NCBI GenBank assembly: GCA_022414725.1
Contig: CM039465.1
Span: 23,435,049 to 23,499,048 of the forward strand
Length of the DNA stretch: 64,000 bases
DNA from: Microglena sp. YARC
Lineage: Eukaryota > Chlorophyta > Chlorophyceae > Chlamydomonadales > Chlamydomonadaceae
Reading direction: 5' to 3'
Below, piece after piece: positions 48,871 to 54,782 of the stretch. A program made the position numbers and the translations under genes. Every line of letters starts with the position of its first letter. The stretch's first letter is position 1. The notes under the pieces are model-generated. The model made no database searches. It saw nothing but the letters and a program-made list of their open reading frames with translations, and was not told the origin of the DNA.

Positions 48871-50308
48871 ATGTGTGTGTGTGTGTGCGTGCGTGAGTGT
48901 GCATGTGCGTGTGCATGTGCGGGTGAGTGTGTGCGTGCGTGAGTGTGCATGTGCGTGCGCATGTGCGTGTGAGTGTGTGTGTGCGCGCACGCATATGTAT
49001 GTGTGTTTGGGCATAAGTTAAAAGAGGTGTGAATCGACAAAGACGGGGGCGAACTTAAGGTAGGCCAAGGCCAGACAGGCACTCACTCTAACGACAAAGA
49101 AGCAAGCTTTAAAATGTCAAAAAATATGGTGAAGCTAGTCTTCTGGATGGCAAGCCAAGGTGGACCCTGGCTTGGTATTCAGAATAGGTCAGGACAGCTG
49201 GTCTCGGCGTCCATACCTAATACACCTGAACACAATTCAGTGCTGCTGTTTCGGGTCATGCACACTCCAGAGGCAACATCTCCCTCCAGAAGCTTCTTGC
49301 CCCCCTCCCCCCCCACACTCACTCACACCCAGGCACTCCTAACACTACGCAAACACACTATACACTAACGCCCAAACAGCACGACAATCCAAGCAAGGCC
49401 CACACACCATATAAACACTATAATTTGGCCACGCAACACACAAATAGCAGCACAGAATCCTAGATGTCTTACCCCCAGAGGTTGCCTCTAAACCATGAGA
49501 CCATCTCCCATCCATCAACTGATTATATACTGCTATTTGTCAGCCTCGGGCCTGTACACACACAAAACCTTCAATCACTCCAGCTTAAGCCCTGTCATGT
49601 CACAACCCCATCACAGCACCGACACAGCCTCCCACCAATCCTACAACAACATGCACACACGTTAACACATCTCTTTCAAGGTCCAGTCAAAGGCCAGGGC
49701 TAGAACCCATCCCATGCACACAAAAGGGCTAGGGCTAAAATGACCTAGCAGTGCTGTGGGCTGTGGGCATGCAATGAAGGAGATGGACCAGCTAATCCAT
49801 GGATTGTGTGCCTCAACCTCCCCCTGCCAGACCCCCAGACTCATCGCCTCACACACAACTTGTTCATTGTTCAACACCCAGGCTAGAACCCAGTCCTACA
49901 GCAGAGATGAAGTCCCTCCTACGCACTCTCACTTCTTCAGCCCCCAACTTTCGTACCATTAACTGCATTTTGCTCTTCTCCGATTTTCTCAAGCCAGTCT
50001 GAGAAGCCAGTTTGCTCAGGTTCCTCATCGGCTTCCACGCCAACGTTCAGTAAGGCTGCGACATGCACCAGTGCAACGTCACGACAGGTCAAGATACAGA
50101 GAAAGATGAAATGCTCGGAATGAGTAGGAAAGGTAAGCTTACAAGCGTGAAAGTCCTCCCAGGTTTGGTCGTTCGTTTCCTTCACTACCTCAGCTGAAGG
50201 CTTAATCTCCTGAACTATGTCCTCTACATTTGCGCTCTCGTTCTCAAAACCAGGTAAAGTTGCTATTAATTGCGAATCTTCGTCATCGGCATGGTTCACT
50301 TTAGACAT
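12263..50308 (-). CDS. 1,3-beta-glucan (callose) synthase, GT48 family, 29 exons
   Basis: A membrane glycosyltransferase polymerising UDP-glucose into 1,3-beta-glucan. Exons (high to low coordinate): 50308-50143, 50055-49957, 48640-48509, 48092-46855, 45428-45132, 44453-44016, 43835-43515, 40440-39299, 38695-38204, 35058-34635, 33756-33139, 31408-31034, 30642-30519, 29163-28851, 28475-27962, 27171-27095, 26663-26484, 25878-25656, 24306-24073, 23408-23302, 21903-21648, 21153-21085, 19680-19546, 18398-18034, 17151-17058, 16400-16180, 15506-15416, 13809-13691, 13252-12263. All junctions are GT-AG and every phase matches. The product is about 3,284 residues, against about 1,900-2,000 for plant callose synthases; the excess is low-complexity N-terminal, central and C-terminal sequence. 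Signatures: FYSYEVQWCK and [19 protein letters not shown] (FKS1 domain 1), [58 protein letters not shown]. One base is missing from frame in the last exon (C11, 13,056-13,066). The family is certain; exact small-exon edges are slightly less so. Confidence 0.93.
13056..13066 (-). other. C11 homopolymer causing a one-base frame conflict
   Basis: The sum of the 29 exon lengths is one base short of a multiple of three, and the conflict maps to this run. A length error in a homopolymer is the simplest cause; real slippage is the alternative. Confidence 0.75.
13691..23408 (-). CDS. Glucan synthase exons 20-28: end of the GT48 domain and C-terminal membrane bundle
   Basis: Residues about 2470-2954. 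Exon 20 [19 protein letters not shown]; exon 21 [15 protein letters not shown] with [19 protein letters not shown]; exon 22 (69 bp) a small linker [12 protein letters not shown]; exon 23 hydrophobic [18 protein letters not shown]; exon 24 [15 protein letters not shown] and [16 protein letters not shown]; exon 25 [17 protein letters not shown]; exons 26-28 further membrane spans ([38 protein letters not shown]). The donor of exon 21 is set at GCTGGT|GTGAGT because only that phase fits exon 22. Confidence 0.9.
13867..14370. repeat. (GTAT)n array with higher-order units, intron 28
   Basis: About 500 bp of ATGT units, three times interrupted by ATGGGTCTACTCAAATG (near 14,014, 14,140 and 14,295), so blocks of about 125-155 bp were amplified as larger units. 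The coding strand of the host gene reads CATA. The long Cys-Met-Tyr-Val frames over it are artefacts. Confidence 0.9.
15235..15400. mobile_element. Inverted pair of a dispersed repeat, intron 27
   Basis: Two oppositely oriented copies of a block (TGACGAGGCGTGAGGTTGAG; CCCAGTGCAAGCAAACAGGC) meet around 15,310, forming a palindrome of about 165 bp. Single copies lie at 17,340-17,415, 17,690-17,760 and 46,440-46,510. Confidence 0.7.
15886..16025. repeat. Dispersed repeat opening TTTGAATAGGCAGAACAA
   Basis: Related copies at 25,952-26,090 and 27,805-27,893 share GTGAGCCT(T/A)ACA, TGCTCC..TTGATA(A/C) and, in two of them, CGTCTGCTGCCCA..ACCGGC-like ends. All three are in glucan synthase introns. 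Confidence 0.65.
16428..16612. repeat. (TTAG)n and (GGTA)n microsatellites, intron 25
   Basis: A run of GTTA units to about 16,477, then GGTA units at about 16,566-16,611. Intronic and non-coding. Confidence 0.85.
17779..17830 (-). pseudogene. Decayed copy of the 3' edge of exon 24 inside intron 24
   Basis: Reads CACCAGTTAGAGCCAGTG..AAATCCACATCTCCACCAATCC, closely matching the true exon 24 end and donor at 18,031-18,090. A GTAGTCATGCAATGGGGTG block between them is also duplicated (17,850 and 17,970). Intron 24 also holds a copy of the exon 25 start at 17,280-17,298. Confidence 0.75.
18533..18564. repeat. Homopolymer G32
   Basis: An uninterrupted G run in intron 23. Other long G or C runs lie at about 19,158-19,188, 20,558-20,582, 23,417-23,434, 54,206-54,228, 57,901-57,919, 58,057-58,081, 60,061-60,080 and 61,126-61,157. 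Their lengths are likely unreliable. Confidence 0.85.
19256..19322 (+). mobile_element. tRNA-like SINE head, intron 23
   Basis: TGGCTCAATGGTTGAG followed by a T-arm-like GCGGGGTTCAAATCCCTAC gives A and B boxes at tRNA spacing. The 3' end GGTGCGCC has no pairing partner at the 5' end, so a working tRNA is unlikely. Confidence 0.5.
19944..20127. mobile_element. 184-bp hAT-like MITE with perfect 8-bp target duplication
   Basis: The ends TGGGGGTCGGC... and ...GCCGTTCCCTA are imperfect inverted repeats (TAGGG(A/G)(A/T)CGGC type). TATATGGC flanks it on both sides (19,936-19,943 and 20,128-20,135). The interior carries several TAATATTAG and GTTTTTCAAA blocks. Relatives are at 56,074-56,259 and 62,563-63,625. 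Confidence 0.85.
20937..21054. mobile_element. 118-bp hAT-like MITE, ATATCATATGATATCAT family
   Basis: Ends TAGGGATCGTC and CCCTTCCCTA; flanks GACATGTG and AACATGTG agree at 7 of 8 bases. The interior matches the copies at 41,776-41,940, 60,180-60,307 and 61,643-61,787 (TTGACCAAATGCGAG, ATAAATGGTAACT, CCTAGTCAGACTGCC). A related TAGGGTTGTCAATATCGTAC element sits just upstream (about 20,778-20,894). Confidence 0.8.
21233..21275 (-). pseudogene. Decayed copy of the 3' edge of exon 21 inside intron 21
   Basis: CACTAGCCATAGCTAAGAA followed by CAGCAGGACAAGCA repeats the exon 21 end at 21,645-21,690 with few mismatches, but the donor region is altered. Confidence 0.7.
21917..22555. repeat. (TGGTGA/TGATGG)n array, intron 20
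   Basis: About 640 bp of GGT and GAT triplets in irregular order, with larger duplicated blocks (GTGGGCAGCGGTGGTGG near 22,105 and 22,303; GGTAATGGTGATGCTAATGA twice). It lies just upstream of the exon 21 acceptor and reads CCA/TCA on the coding strand. The Gly-Asp and Val-Met frames are artefacts. Confidence 0.9.
24073..31408 (-). CDS. Glucan synthase exons 12-19: catalytic GT48 domain, N-terminal two thirds
   Basis: Residues about 1790-2469. Exon 12 has [18 protein letters not shown] and [12 protein letters not shown], equivalent to the WN-x-I..LREED-x-IS motif. Exon 15 has [14 protein letters not shown] and FEYVVAVQ; exon 16 TYGRN; exon 17 [10 protein letters not shown]; exon 18 [10 protein letters not shown] and [11 protein letters not shown]; exon 19 [10 protein letters not shown] and [11 protein letters not shown]. 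These cover the GT48 blocks proposed to bind UDP-glucose and make the polymer. No frame breaks occur in this block. Confidence 0.93.
24309..25131. repeat. 20-bp minisatellite, intron 18
   Basis: Units of the type GTAACAAAAGAGTGACAGGG vary by a few bases and are themselves organised in repeats of about 120 bp. A shorter array follows at 25,222-25,466, and the 70-bp segment after each array (GATTAGTCCTCGCCAGTTTT..GTGAATGCAGGTGTG at 25,135-25,225 and 25,470-25,557) is duplicated, so the whole block was copied. Because the unit contains no stop in any minus frame, 250-370-codon frames appear; they are not genes. Confidence 0.9.
28490..28740. repeat. (GGTGGT/GATGGT)n array, intron 14
   Basis: A triplet array directly upstream of the exon 15 acceptor, reading CCACCA/ATCACC on the coding strand. 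The His-rich frame through it is artefactual. Confidence 0.85.
29257..29334 (-). pseudogene. Decayed copy of the 5' edge of exon 14 inside intron 13
   Basis: Repeats GCCACATCCTC(A/G)TCCTCCATC, TTGTTAGCCTCG and CACGGCATAGCACTCTACA of the true exon start (to 29,163), with a lost T that breaks the frame. It lies about 170 bp further along. Confidence 0.8.
29478..29575 (-). pseudogene. Decayed copy of exon 13 inside intron 13
   Basis: CATCTGACTCCATTC..GGTTCAGCTTGTCAGCAAAGCCTTG matches the true exon 13 (30,519-30,642) over most of its length. A further fragment (CATCCTTCCTCTTGCACATGG..CTGAGTCA) lies at 29,820-29,885 beyond an inserted repeat. Confidence 0.8.
29638..29830. mobile_element. Dispersed element, inverted relative to a copy at 34,300-34,505
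   Basis: The reverse complement shares GCAGCGTCGCAAGCG, ATTGGCGGAGT, GGTGGCAAC, ATGGAGCTGACCGAAGC, GACGTGTCAGGCTTCAATTT and CGGACAAACGGACAA with the 34.3-kb copy. Both lie in glucan synthase introns (13 and 10). It splits the exon 13 copies, so it inserted after that duplication. Confidence 0.75.
31409..32400. repeat. About 1-kb (GTGA)n array, intron 11
   Basis: A nearly pure GTGA array with occasional GAGA slips. On the coding strand it reads TCAC and runs straight into the exon 12 acceptor (TCACTCACAG|GTAGGAG), serving as its pyrimidine tract. It continues as TG/G runs and a (GA)n run at 32,539-32,618. Frames of Thr-His-Ser-Leu are artefacts. Confidence 0.95.
33104..33138 (-). repeat. Exact 35-bp copy of the exon 12 start at the 5' end of intron 11
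   Basis: Reading from the donor of exon 11, the intron starts with 35 bases identical to the first 35 bases of exon 12 (31,374-31,408). A third, slightly diverged copy with its own CACACACAG acceptor-like end lies mid-intron at 32,724-32,758. Confidence 0.95.
33139..38695 (-). CDS. Glucan synthase exons 9-11: long disordered linker before the catalytic domain
   Basis: Residues about 1278-1789. Exon 9 (38,204-38,695), exon 10 (34,635-35,058, with an alanine run from GCA codons then [10 protein letters not shown]) and exon 11 (33,139-33,756, ending [20 protein letters not shown]). These are rich in Ser, Gly, Pro and charged residues and have no counterpart of this length in plant callose synthases, so they are probably a lineage-specific insertion and possible phosphorylation region. 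Joins are phase 2 and phase 0. The exon 9 to 10 intron is the 3.1-kb 11-bp minisatellite. Confidence 0.82.
33776..34250. repeat. G-rich repeats with three copies of the exon 11 start, intron 10
   Basis: The acceptor edge of exon 11 (GGTGAAACCTGAAACAATAA at 33,750) recurs at 33,831-33,858, 34,050-34,081 and 34,204-34,231, each followed by TG- or G-rich sequence. The copies grow less similar with distance. Confidence 0.85.
35059..38203. repeat. 3.1-kb minisatellite (11-bp unit GTGTGAAGGTG), intron 9
   Basis: The whole intron is this array, with GGTGTGGTGT variants. It is punctuated near the exon 10 side by two copies of the exon 10 start (35,427-35,464 and 35,956-35,996: GAAGCTGGGG..CACGTGAAGTC..). 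The coding strand reads CACCTTCACAC, free of stops in several frames, giving spurious frames up to 1,094 codons. Confidence 0.95.
38720..39185. repeat. 15-bp minisatellite, intron 8
   Basis: About 30 units of GGTCAGCACTTATCT with CTTGGCT and CTAAGCT variants. On the coding strand each unit carries a CTGAC (branch-site-like) followed by CAG. Confidence 0.95.
39299..40440 (-). CDS. Glucan synthase exon 8: N-terminal transmembrane bundle
   Basis: Residues about 898-1277, one 1,142-bp exon. At least four strongly hydrophobic segments are visible: [58 protein letters not shown] and [19 protein letters not shown], with the family-typical [14 protein letters not shown] and [19 protein letters not shown] contexts. 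It ends with a basic tail ([11 protein letters not shown]). Exon-start copies lie upstream in the 3.1-kb intron 7. Confidence 0.9.
40596..40676 (-). pseudogene. Decayed copy of the 5' edge of exon 8 inside intron 7
   Basis: CTTGTCTCATGCATCTTCTGG..GCACTCATATGGGC and the flanking AACAACAAGAACAAAAGAAAG follow the real exon 8 start and intron end at 40,365-40,470. A more diverged third copy is at 41,296-41,375. Confidence 0.8.
41776..41940. mobile_element. hAT-like MITE copy, ATATCATATGATATCAT family, intron 7
   Basis: Begins TAGGGACCGGCATATCATAT and contains the family blocks ATAAATGGTAACTGTGGCCTA and CAAACTGCC. The right end runs into extra GATATCAT units, so no target duplication could be fixed. 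A right-end remnant (ATGATATCATGTTGCCGTTC) is at 43,450-43,478. Confidence 0.6.
42015..42290 (+). mobile_element. tRNA-derived SINE-like element, intron 7 (head repeated at about 42,310-42,385)
   Basis: GAACGGAGTGCTCACATGGT..GAGCC followed about 50 bp later by GGTTCAATCCC resembles A and B boxes. The head with CCAATATTTGG recurs about 300 bp downstream, next to GGTATGGTAG in both cases. Confidence 0.45.
42500..42850 (+). pseudogene. Possible hAT-transposase N-terminal zinc-finger remnant, intron 7
   Basis: One frame reads [15 protein letters not shown], then [11 protein letters not shown] and [15 protein letters not shown]. The C-x2-C...H-x4-C spacing recalls BED-type fingers at the start of hAT transposases. 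No further transposase follows. Given the many hAT-like elements here this is plausible but weak. Confidence 0.3.
43002..43075. mobile_element. Inverted-repeat MITE with GCAGCTTCTAGGCAGCTCCC ends
   Basis: GTAGCAGCTTCTAGGCAGCT..AGCCAGCCATGGGAGCTGCC folds back. Longer copies are at 52,066-52,255, 53,347-53,522, 54,236-54,410 and 61,400-61,590; partial ones at 1,240-1,372, 4,670-4,707, 26,755-27,090, 27,300-27,350 and 59,255-59,345. Arms are about 40-50 bp; no consistent target duplication was found. Confidence 0.75.
43515..45428 (-). CDS. Glucan synthase exons 5-7: FKS1 domain 1 and first membrane region
   Basis: Residues about 546-897. Exon 5 carries [19 protein letters not shown] and the conserved E-(S/A)-AN-x-R-x-x-PE context ([12 protein letters not shown]), the hallmark of FKS1 domain 1. 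Exon 6 carries the [19 protein letters not shown] and [12 protein letters not shown] blocks. Exon 7 has [19 protein letters not shown] followed by hydrophobic segments ([28 protein letters not shown]). Intron 6 (43,836-44,015) is only 180 bp, made of CAAAC-type units on the coding strand, and both its ends share ACCCACAGGT. Confidence 0.88.
45560..45613 (-). pseudogene. Decayed copy of the 5' edge of exon 5 inside intron 4
   Basis: GGGTTTTCACACGGACGAGC..GCTTGCACCATTGGACCTGC follows the true exon 5 start (45,382-45,435) with a handful of substitutions and keeps the acceptor-like CTGCACGC context. Confidence 0.8.
46660..46735 (-). pseudogene. Decayed copy of the 3' edge of exon 4 inside intron 4
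   Basis: CTCGTAGAAGTATAACATA..GGAATGCAGCTCCAGCAGAGCC repeats the exon 4 end (46,855-46,930). In the copy the donor GT has become GC. The adjoining C-rich CCCACCTCCATCTACACA block is duplicated with it. Confidence 0.8.
46855..50308 (-). CDS. Glucan synthase exons 1-4: disordered N-terminal region
   Basis: Residues about 1-545. I chose the start at ATG 50,308 ([14 protein letters not shown]) because exons 1 (phase 1), 2 (phase 1) and 3 (phase 1) chain perfectly into exon 4, and because a divergent gene starts 435 bp away. Starting at the Met in exon 3 (48,638) would also give a frame but leaves exons 1-2 unexplained. Exon 4 is low complexity: a D8 run after LLAEPSD, and Ser/Arg/Lys-rich segments. 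Its last 110 residues ([19 protein letters not shown] onward, ending [14 protein letters not shown]) look helical and match the region just before the FKS1 domain. No Vta1-like N-terminal domain, as plant callose synthases have, was recognised. Confidence 0.8.
48704..49000. repeat. (TG)n microsatellite, intron 2
   Basis: About 300 bp of TG with GTGCATG and GCGTG variants between exons 2 and 3. The rest of intron 2 (49,000-49,950) shows no exon. Confidence 0.9.
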
Positions 50309-50743
50309 TTGATGCTGCAGCACGCGCAAAATTCGCAGTACTATCTGTAATAAGCAACATTTTTCCTCAGCAAGTTACTAGATGCGGCATACTTGTCTAT
50401 ACGTGGCGCGTCGCGTGTAGGAGTCTACAGCTTCGTTTCGGATCATTCGGCACCTGTACCTGTACTGCAGGGTGTAATACAGTTCGCGCTAGCTGTCTTG
50501 ACAAGTGTCATCGGCCCCCGCAGAAACGGCTGGAGTCGGTTAGGTCTCGGTTGGGAGGGTTTGAGCGTTCAAAAGTTGCAATTGAAAGCTTTAGAATTAC
50601 GAACACCGAGCCAGTGATCTGAGCGTTGTGAATTTTCGGGATTTACTGCGCGCAAATGCTACATTGAGGGCTATATACTTCGCCAATTCTACTCTCCTAG
50701 CGACTCACCTTCTTGCGGAAGCTTGCGGAAGTATCCGACGAAA
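50309..50743. promoter_or_regulatory. Divergent promoter region
   Basis: The start codons of the minus-strand glucan synthase and the plus-strand coiled-coil gene lie 435 bp apart, so both promoters and 5' leaders must fit here. No clear TATA box or large repeat is present; it is one of the few repeat-free intervals in the window. Confidence 0.6.
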
Positions 50744-53237
50744 ATGGCAGAGCCAGGTAAGAAAGAAAATTGATTGCCGCGCGCGAAGAGGGCCATCACC
50801 CACGCGCATGATTCGACGACGCAGGTGTTGAAATCGCTGGTGCGTGCAATGAGTGGGCCGACTTGTACGGGGACTTGTTTCAGCAGCCATCCGAAGACAC
50901 AAGCGGTAGTGATGCTGAGGCTGATCAACCTGAGCCTACCAAAGGCTTCGGCACTGTGCTCCTAGAGGACGAGATAAAAGAGGTCAGTTTGAATTGAACC
51001 CACAAGAGCAGCTGTTAGTGGTCCTTAGTGTGGGGGGCTTTGGTCTGTCTGTGTGTGTGTGTGAGGAGGGGGGGGGGGGGGGGGAGGGGGGAGAGAGGAG
51101 CTTTAGGTACCTCTTGCATTGGTGAAATGCTGCTGAACAGAGGTCTGGCGGCAGTTGTGCTGATGGTGGTGAACTGTCTTGGTATTGATGGTGGTTCATG
51201 GTCGTTTAGTATTGCAATTGTGTATGCATGATAGCCCAGGGCCACATGCGATGCAGGCATAGAAAAGAAGATGCCCTTCAGTACGTACTGTGCAGAAAGC
51301 TCAAGAGGCTGAGGGCTGGCAGCGCGGGGGGGGGGGGGGGGGGGGGAACCAGTTGCAAGCAGCTATGTCCGTTTCAATCTTTGTGCCTACTTCTCCGCCT
51401 TTCCTTCTAAATCCTGAGTGGCGCTGGTTTGTGTATGACGTCCCACTTCATGGGGTGAAATCCTTTCAATACAAAAAACTCCCCTGAAGAATAACCCTCA
51501 AACTGCTGTGCAGCTACGATCAAAACTAGCAACGGCTGAACAGCTGGCCAAGGAAGTCGGCAGCCAACTGGAAGAGCAGCAGGCAAAGGTGGGTGAAGCA
51601 CATGCAAAGCTTGGTTGCTGTTCCTGATGATGGTGGTTGCCAACTTGCTATCTCCAAACCAGCCAAACCTTTCCTTCACATACTTACACTAAAAGGATGG
51701 GCGTTAATCCCTACCATGTCGCTTTATTGCTTGTACCCTGTGATTCTGAGGATGGTTGGAAGACCCCCGCCCTCCCCCCCGGATGTTGCGTAGCGGGCTC
51801 ACAGTGGGTCAACTATTGCTAGTCTATGGCAATGAAAAATGTAATTGTATCCACATTTGTATCTCTTTGCTATCATTATATTCCTGCAGGGGGCTGCTTC
51901 AAAACATGCTTCAAATCGGATTGCCGTTTTATTCTCATTTAGTGAAACGACAATTTGGTTCGCGGGTTGGGTATGTTAGCCAATTTGTGTATAATACCAT
52001 GCTGTATATGTTATTATTTGTGTGACCCATATAGACCCTGGTGATCTCAACCCATTGCATTTCTTTACGGCTAAGCTGAGCAGCTGCTAGGCAGCTCCCT
52101 GATCCGGTCCCAGGACTAAGCCCCAAGATTAAAACAGTGCTGGAAAGCTGATTATATCAGCTTACAGATACACTACTTGGCTTATGACCTGGCTGGTTAG
52201 CAAGCCAAGGGAGCTGCCTAAAAGCTGCTGCTTGTAGCCGGGAAAAAGCTATGCCTCAATGTCAGGCCTAACTTATCCCCGCCAGTATTCAGACAATATG
52301 CTGCTTCTTTGCTGTATCCCTTCTTTGGTTTCTTTCTTGGGCCCTTTGATTTTCAATTGAGAATGGTTGGACGACCACCCCAGATCCTGTGAATTGGGCT
52401 TGTCTTAGGTCAACAGCAGCTTGTCCATGACAAGGTTTTGTTAATTATGCATGCAAATCATCTCCCAATTTGACTCCCTTACAGGCCTCGGCACTTGACA
52501 AGGAGCGCGCCACCCTAGTCAAAAACATATCGTCCCTGTACCGGACAGCGGTACTGGAAATTGGATGGAAGGTGGACGAAATCAAGAATCTTCGCTCAGA
52601 GCTGCAGCATATGCATCAGCTCCAGAAGCAACCCAGCTCCAGAGGCAACCCAGCATATGCATCGGCTCCAGTAGCAACCCAGAAGCAACGCTTCTACCCT
52701 AAGGCTGGTACATCCCCACCGGATGTGGGGCACAAGCGGCAACGTCTTTCTCGGGACGATGTAGGCAACAACACACAAGACAGGAGCCTCCAGCCATTGT
52801 CAGATCAGCCACATAGTAACGCATCAGCATCACAATCCCAGGGTAGAGGCACCAGTGCTGCTGTTCGAGCAATGCATGAGAGCATTGCTAATGGAAAGGG
52901 TTGGAGGAGCGGAGAGGACAAGAGTAAGGGGGAGGAGAACATGCCAAGGGGGGATGCAAGGAGTTCTCAAGATGGTGTGAATGGCCGAAAGAGGGATGAT
53001 GGACACAGGCATGAGTATGATAGTCAATATAGGCAGAAGGGGGCAGACGCAGATAGTCAAGATAGGCGGGGACACAGCAAGCGAGAGAGGGATTCTGATA
53101 GTGTATTGGGGAATATCTCTAGCGAACAGAAAGCTCTTGAGAGGGATAGCTACAGAGGCAAGCACACTTCAGCAGGCCAGAGGGCTGAGGTTGATCACCG
53201 GGAAACAAAAAAGGAAAACCGTGCCCCGCGCCGCTAA
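50744..53237 (+). CDS. 332-residue coiled-coil protein, tentatively FLASH (CASP8AP2)-like
   Basis: Four exons: 50744-50756, 50825-50982, 51514-51588 and 52485-53237, with phases 1, 0, 0 matching and TAA at the end. The N-terminus MAEPGVEIAGACNEWADLYG is followed by an acidic segment and a continuous coiled coil (LLEDEIKE, LRSKLATAEQ, LEEQQAK, LDKERATLVKNISSLYRTA, VDEIKNLRSELQ). Then comes a Gln/Ser region, a KRQR patch, and a long Arg/Asp/Ser/Lys-rich tail. The KNIS-x-L-x-x-TA-x-x-EI motif and the order (DLY motif, coil, charged tail) recall metazoan FLASH, a histone pre-mRNA processing factor. That comparison is from memory and tentative; a generic nuclear coiled-coil protein is the alternative. 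Gene structure confidence is high, function low. Confidence 0.75.
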
Positions 53238-54782
53238 TTTTGCGCTATCGTGTTGTGGTTTGATGAGAGTGCCATCTAACACACTTATCTGTCAGAAGTT
53301 TAATTGCTTTATTTTGATTCGGTGCTCCATTACCTTGTTTCCTGTTAGGGCTACGCTTGGCAGCTTCCAGCCAGCTCCATTGGCTAGCCACTGGGTCAAG
53401 CCCAGAGCTTGCAGGATCATTGGAATGCCTGTCATGACAGCTTTCAGACGCCCTAGCTAGCTTCAGGTTTGGCCCAGGGACCGGGAGAGAGAGCTGCTTA
53501 GAATCTGCTAAGCTTAGCCCAAAATCTAAACTGTGTTCCAATAGGCACATGGCATACCTCAGTGGCGATCGCTTAAAGGACTGTGCAAGCACTTCAATGG
53601 GCACCTGAGTTCTTGAGTAGCTCACATCTTGGATGTAGCATACAGCCAATACTGGGTTTTGATCTATATATGTAAACATATTTAGATAAAGATATATAGT
53701 AAATCGCCCGTGTGTCTGTTGCCCGTTGCCCGTGTGGCTGCTGGCCACACCTTTGTTTGCAGAGTTACCATGTCAGGATGTACCAAACACAAACTATATA
53801 GATATTATTTGTTTCTTCTACCTGAGAGTGGTCAGATATGTTGCAGAAGCTGTCCAGCAACTGGACTGTCTTGTAACGTACACACACTGATTGGTGTACA
53901 GGGTCCCACCTCCTTGGAGAAGAATCCTTTCATTCAAAAATGAAAGTTGCTGGTAACTCTAGACTCACTACTCAGGCAATCGTCACACTGCAGAGGACAC
54001 AGCTGGCCTAAGATTGGTAGCTTCAATCAGGCAGGACACAACACAAAGGAACAGTGAAAGGAAATAAGTCCATCGCTGCCTACTTAGCCAACAGTCGATA
54101 TGCTCCTTTGAAGCTCGTGTCCCCTAGTGTTCCTGTTACTATTCATCATATTATCATATACAGGCCCTCATTGACATTTGATAATCCCACTTCACAACGT
54201 CCGGTGGGGGGGGGGGGGGGGGGGGGGGATTTTCTGAGCAGCTCCTCGGATTTTCTGAGCAGCTCCTTGAGCTTACCACTGTGCGTAACCCAAATATGTC
54301 AGGAGTGCTGGAAATCTGATTGTGTCGGCTACCAGGTGTTTAAGGTATGGCTAGATAGCCATTTAGGGGAGCTGTCTGGAGGCTGTTTGTAGCCGAAAAG
54401 AAAAGCTGTGGTGGCAAGAAGCAGGTTAGGGGCTTATGCTGTAAGGTTCTGCAAGCAGCAAAATGCTGCAGGTTTGAGAGTGGCGAATTCAAAATGGGTG
54501 TGTGTCTGGGCTCTGGGCAAAGGCACAGTGTGTGTGAGGGGGTAAATTTCGAATTCCAAGCCGAAGTGAGAAGAGTGACTGATCGCTCCATAAGCGCTTC
54601 ACATGCGCCCATGCGTCCACGCAGCTTGACTGGCAATCCTCGCTCCCATATAGTTCCTTGAACCTCGAGTCTCGGTCTCAAAGGGCCGCTATCCCGATAG
54701 CAAGCGCATGAGAACTGTAGACAGCAATTTAATTGTGTGACACTTTCTTTCCTAGAGACGTTTTGATTCGGTCTTCTGAAGC

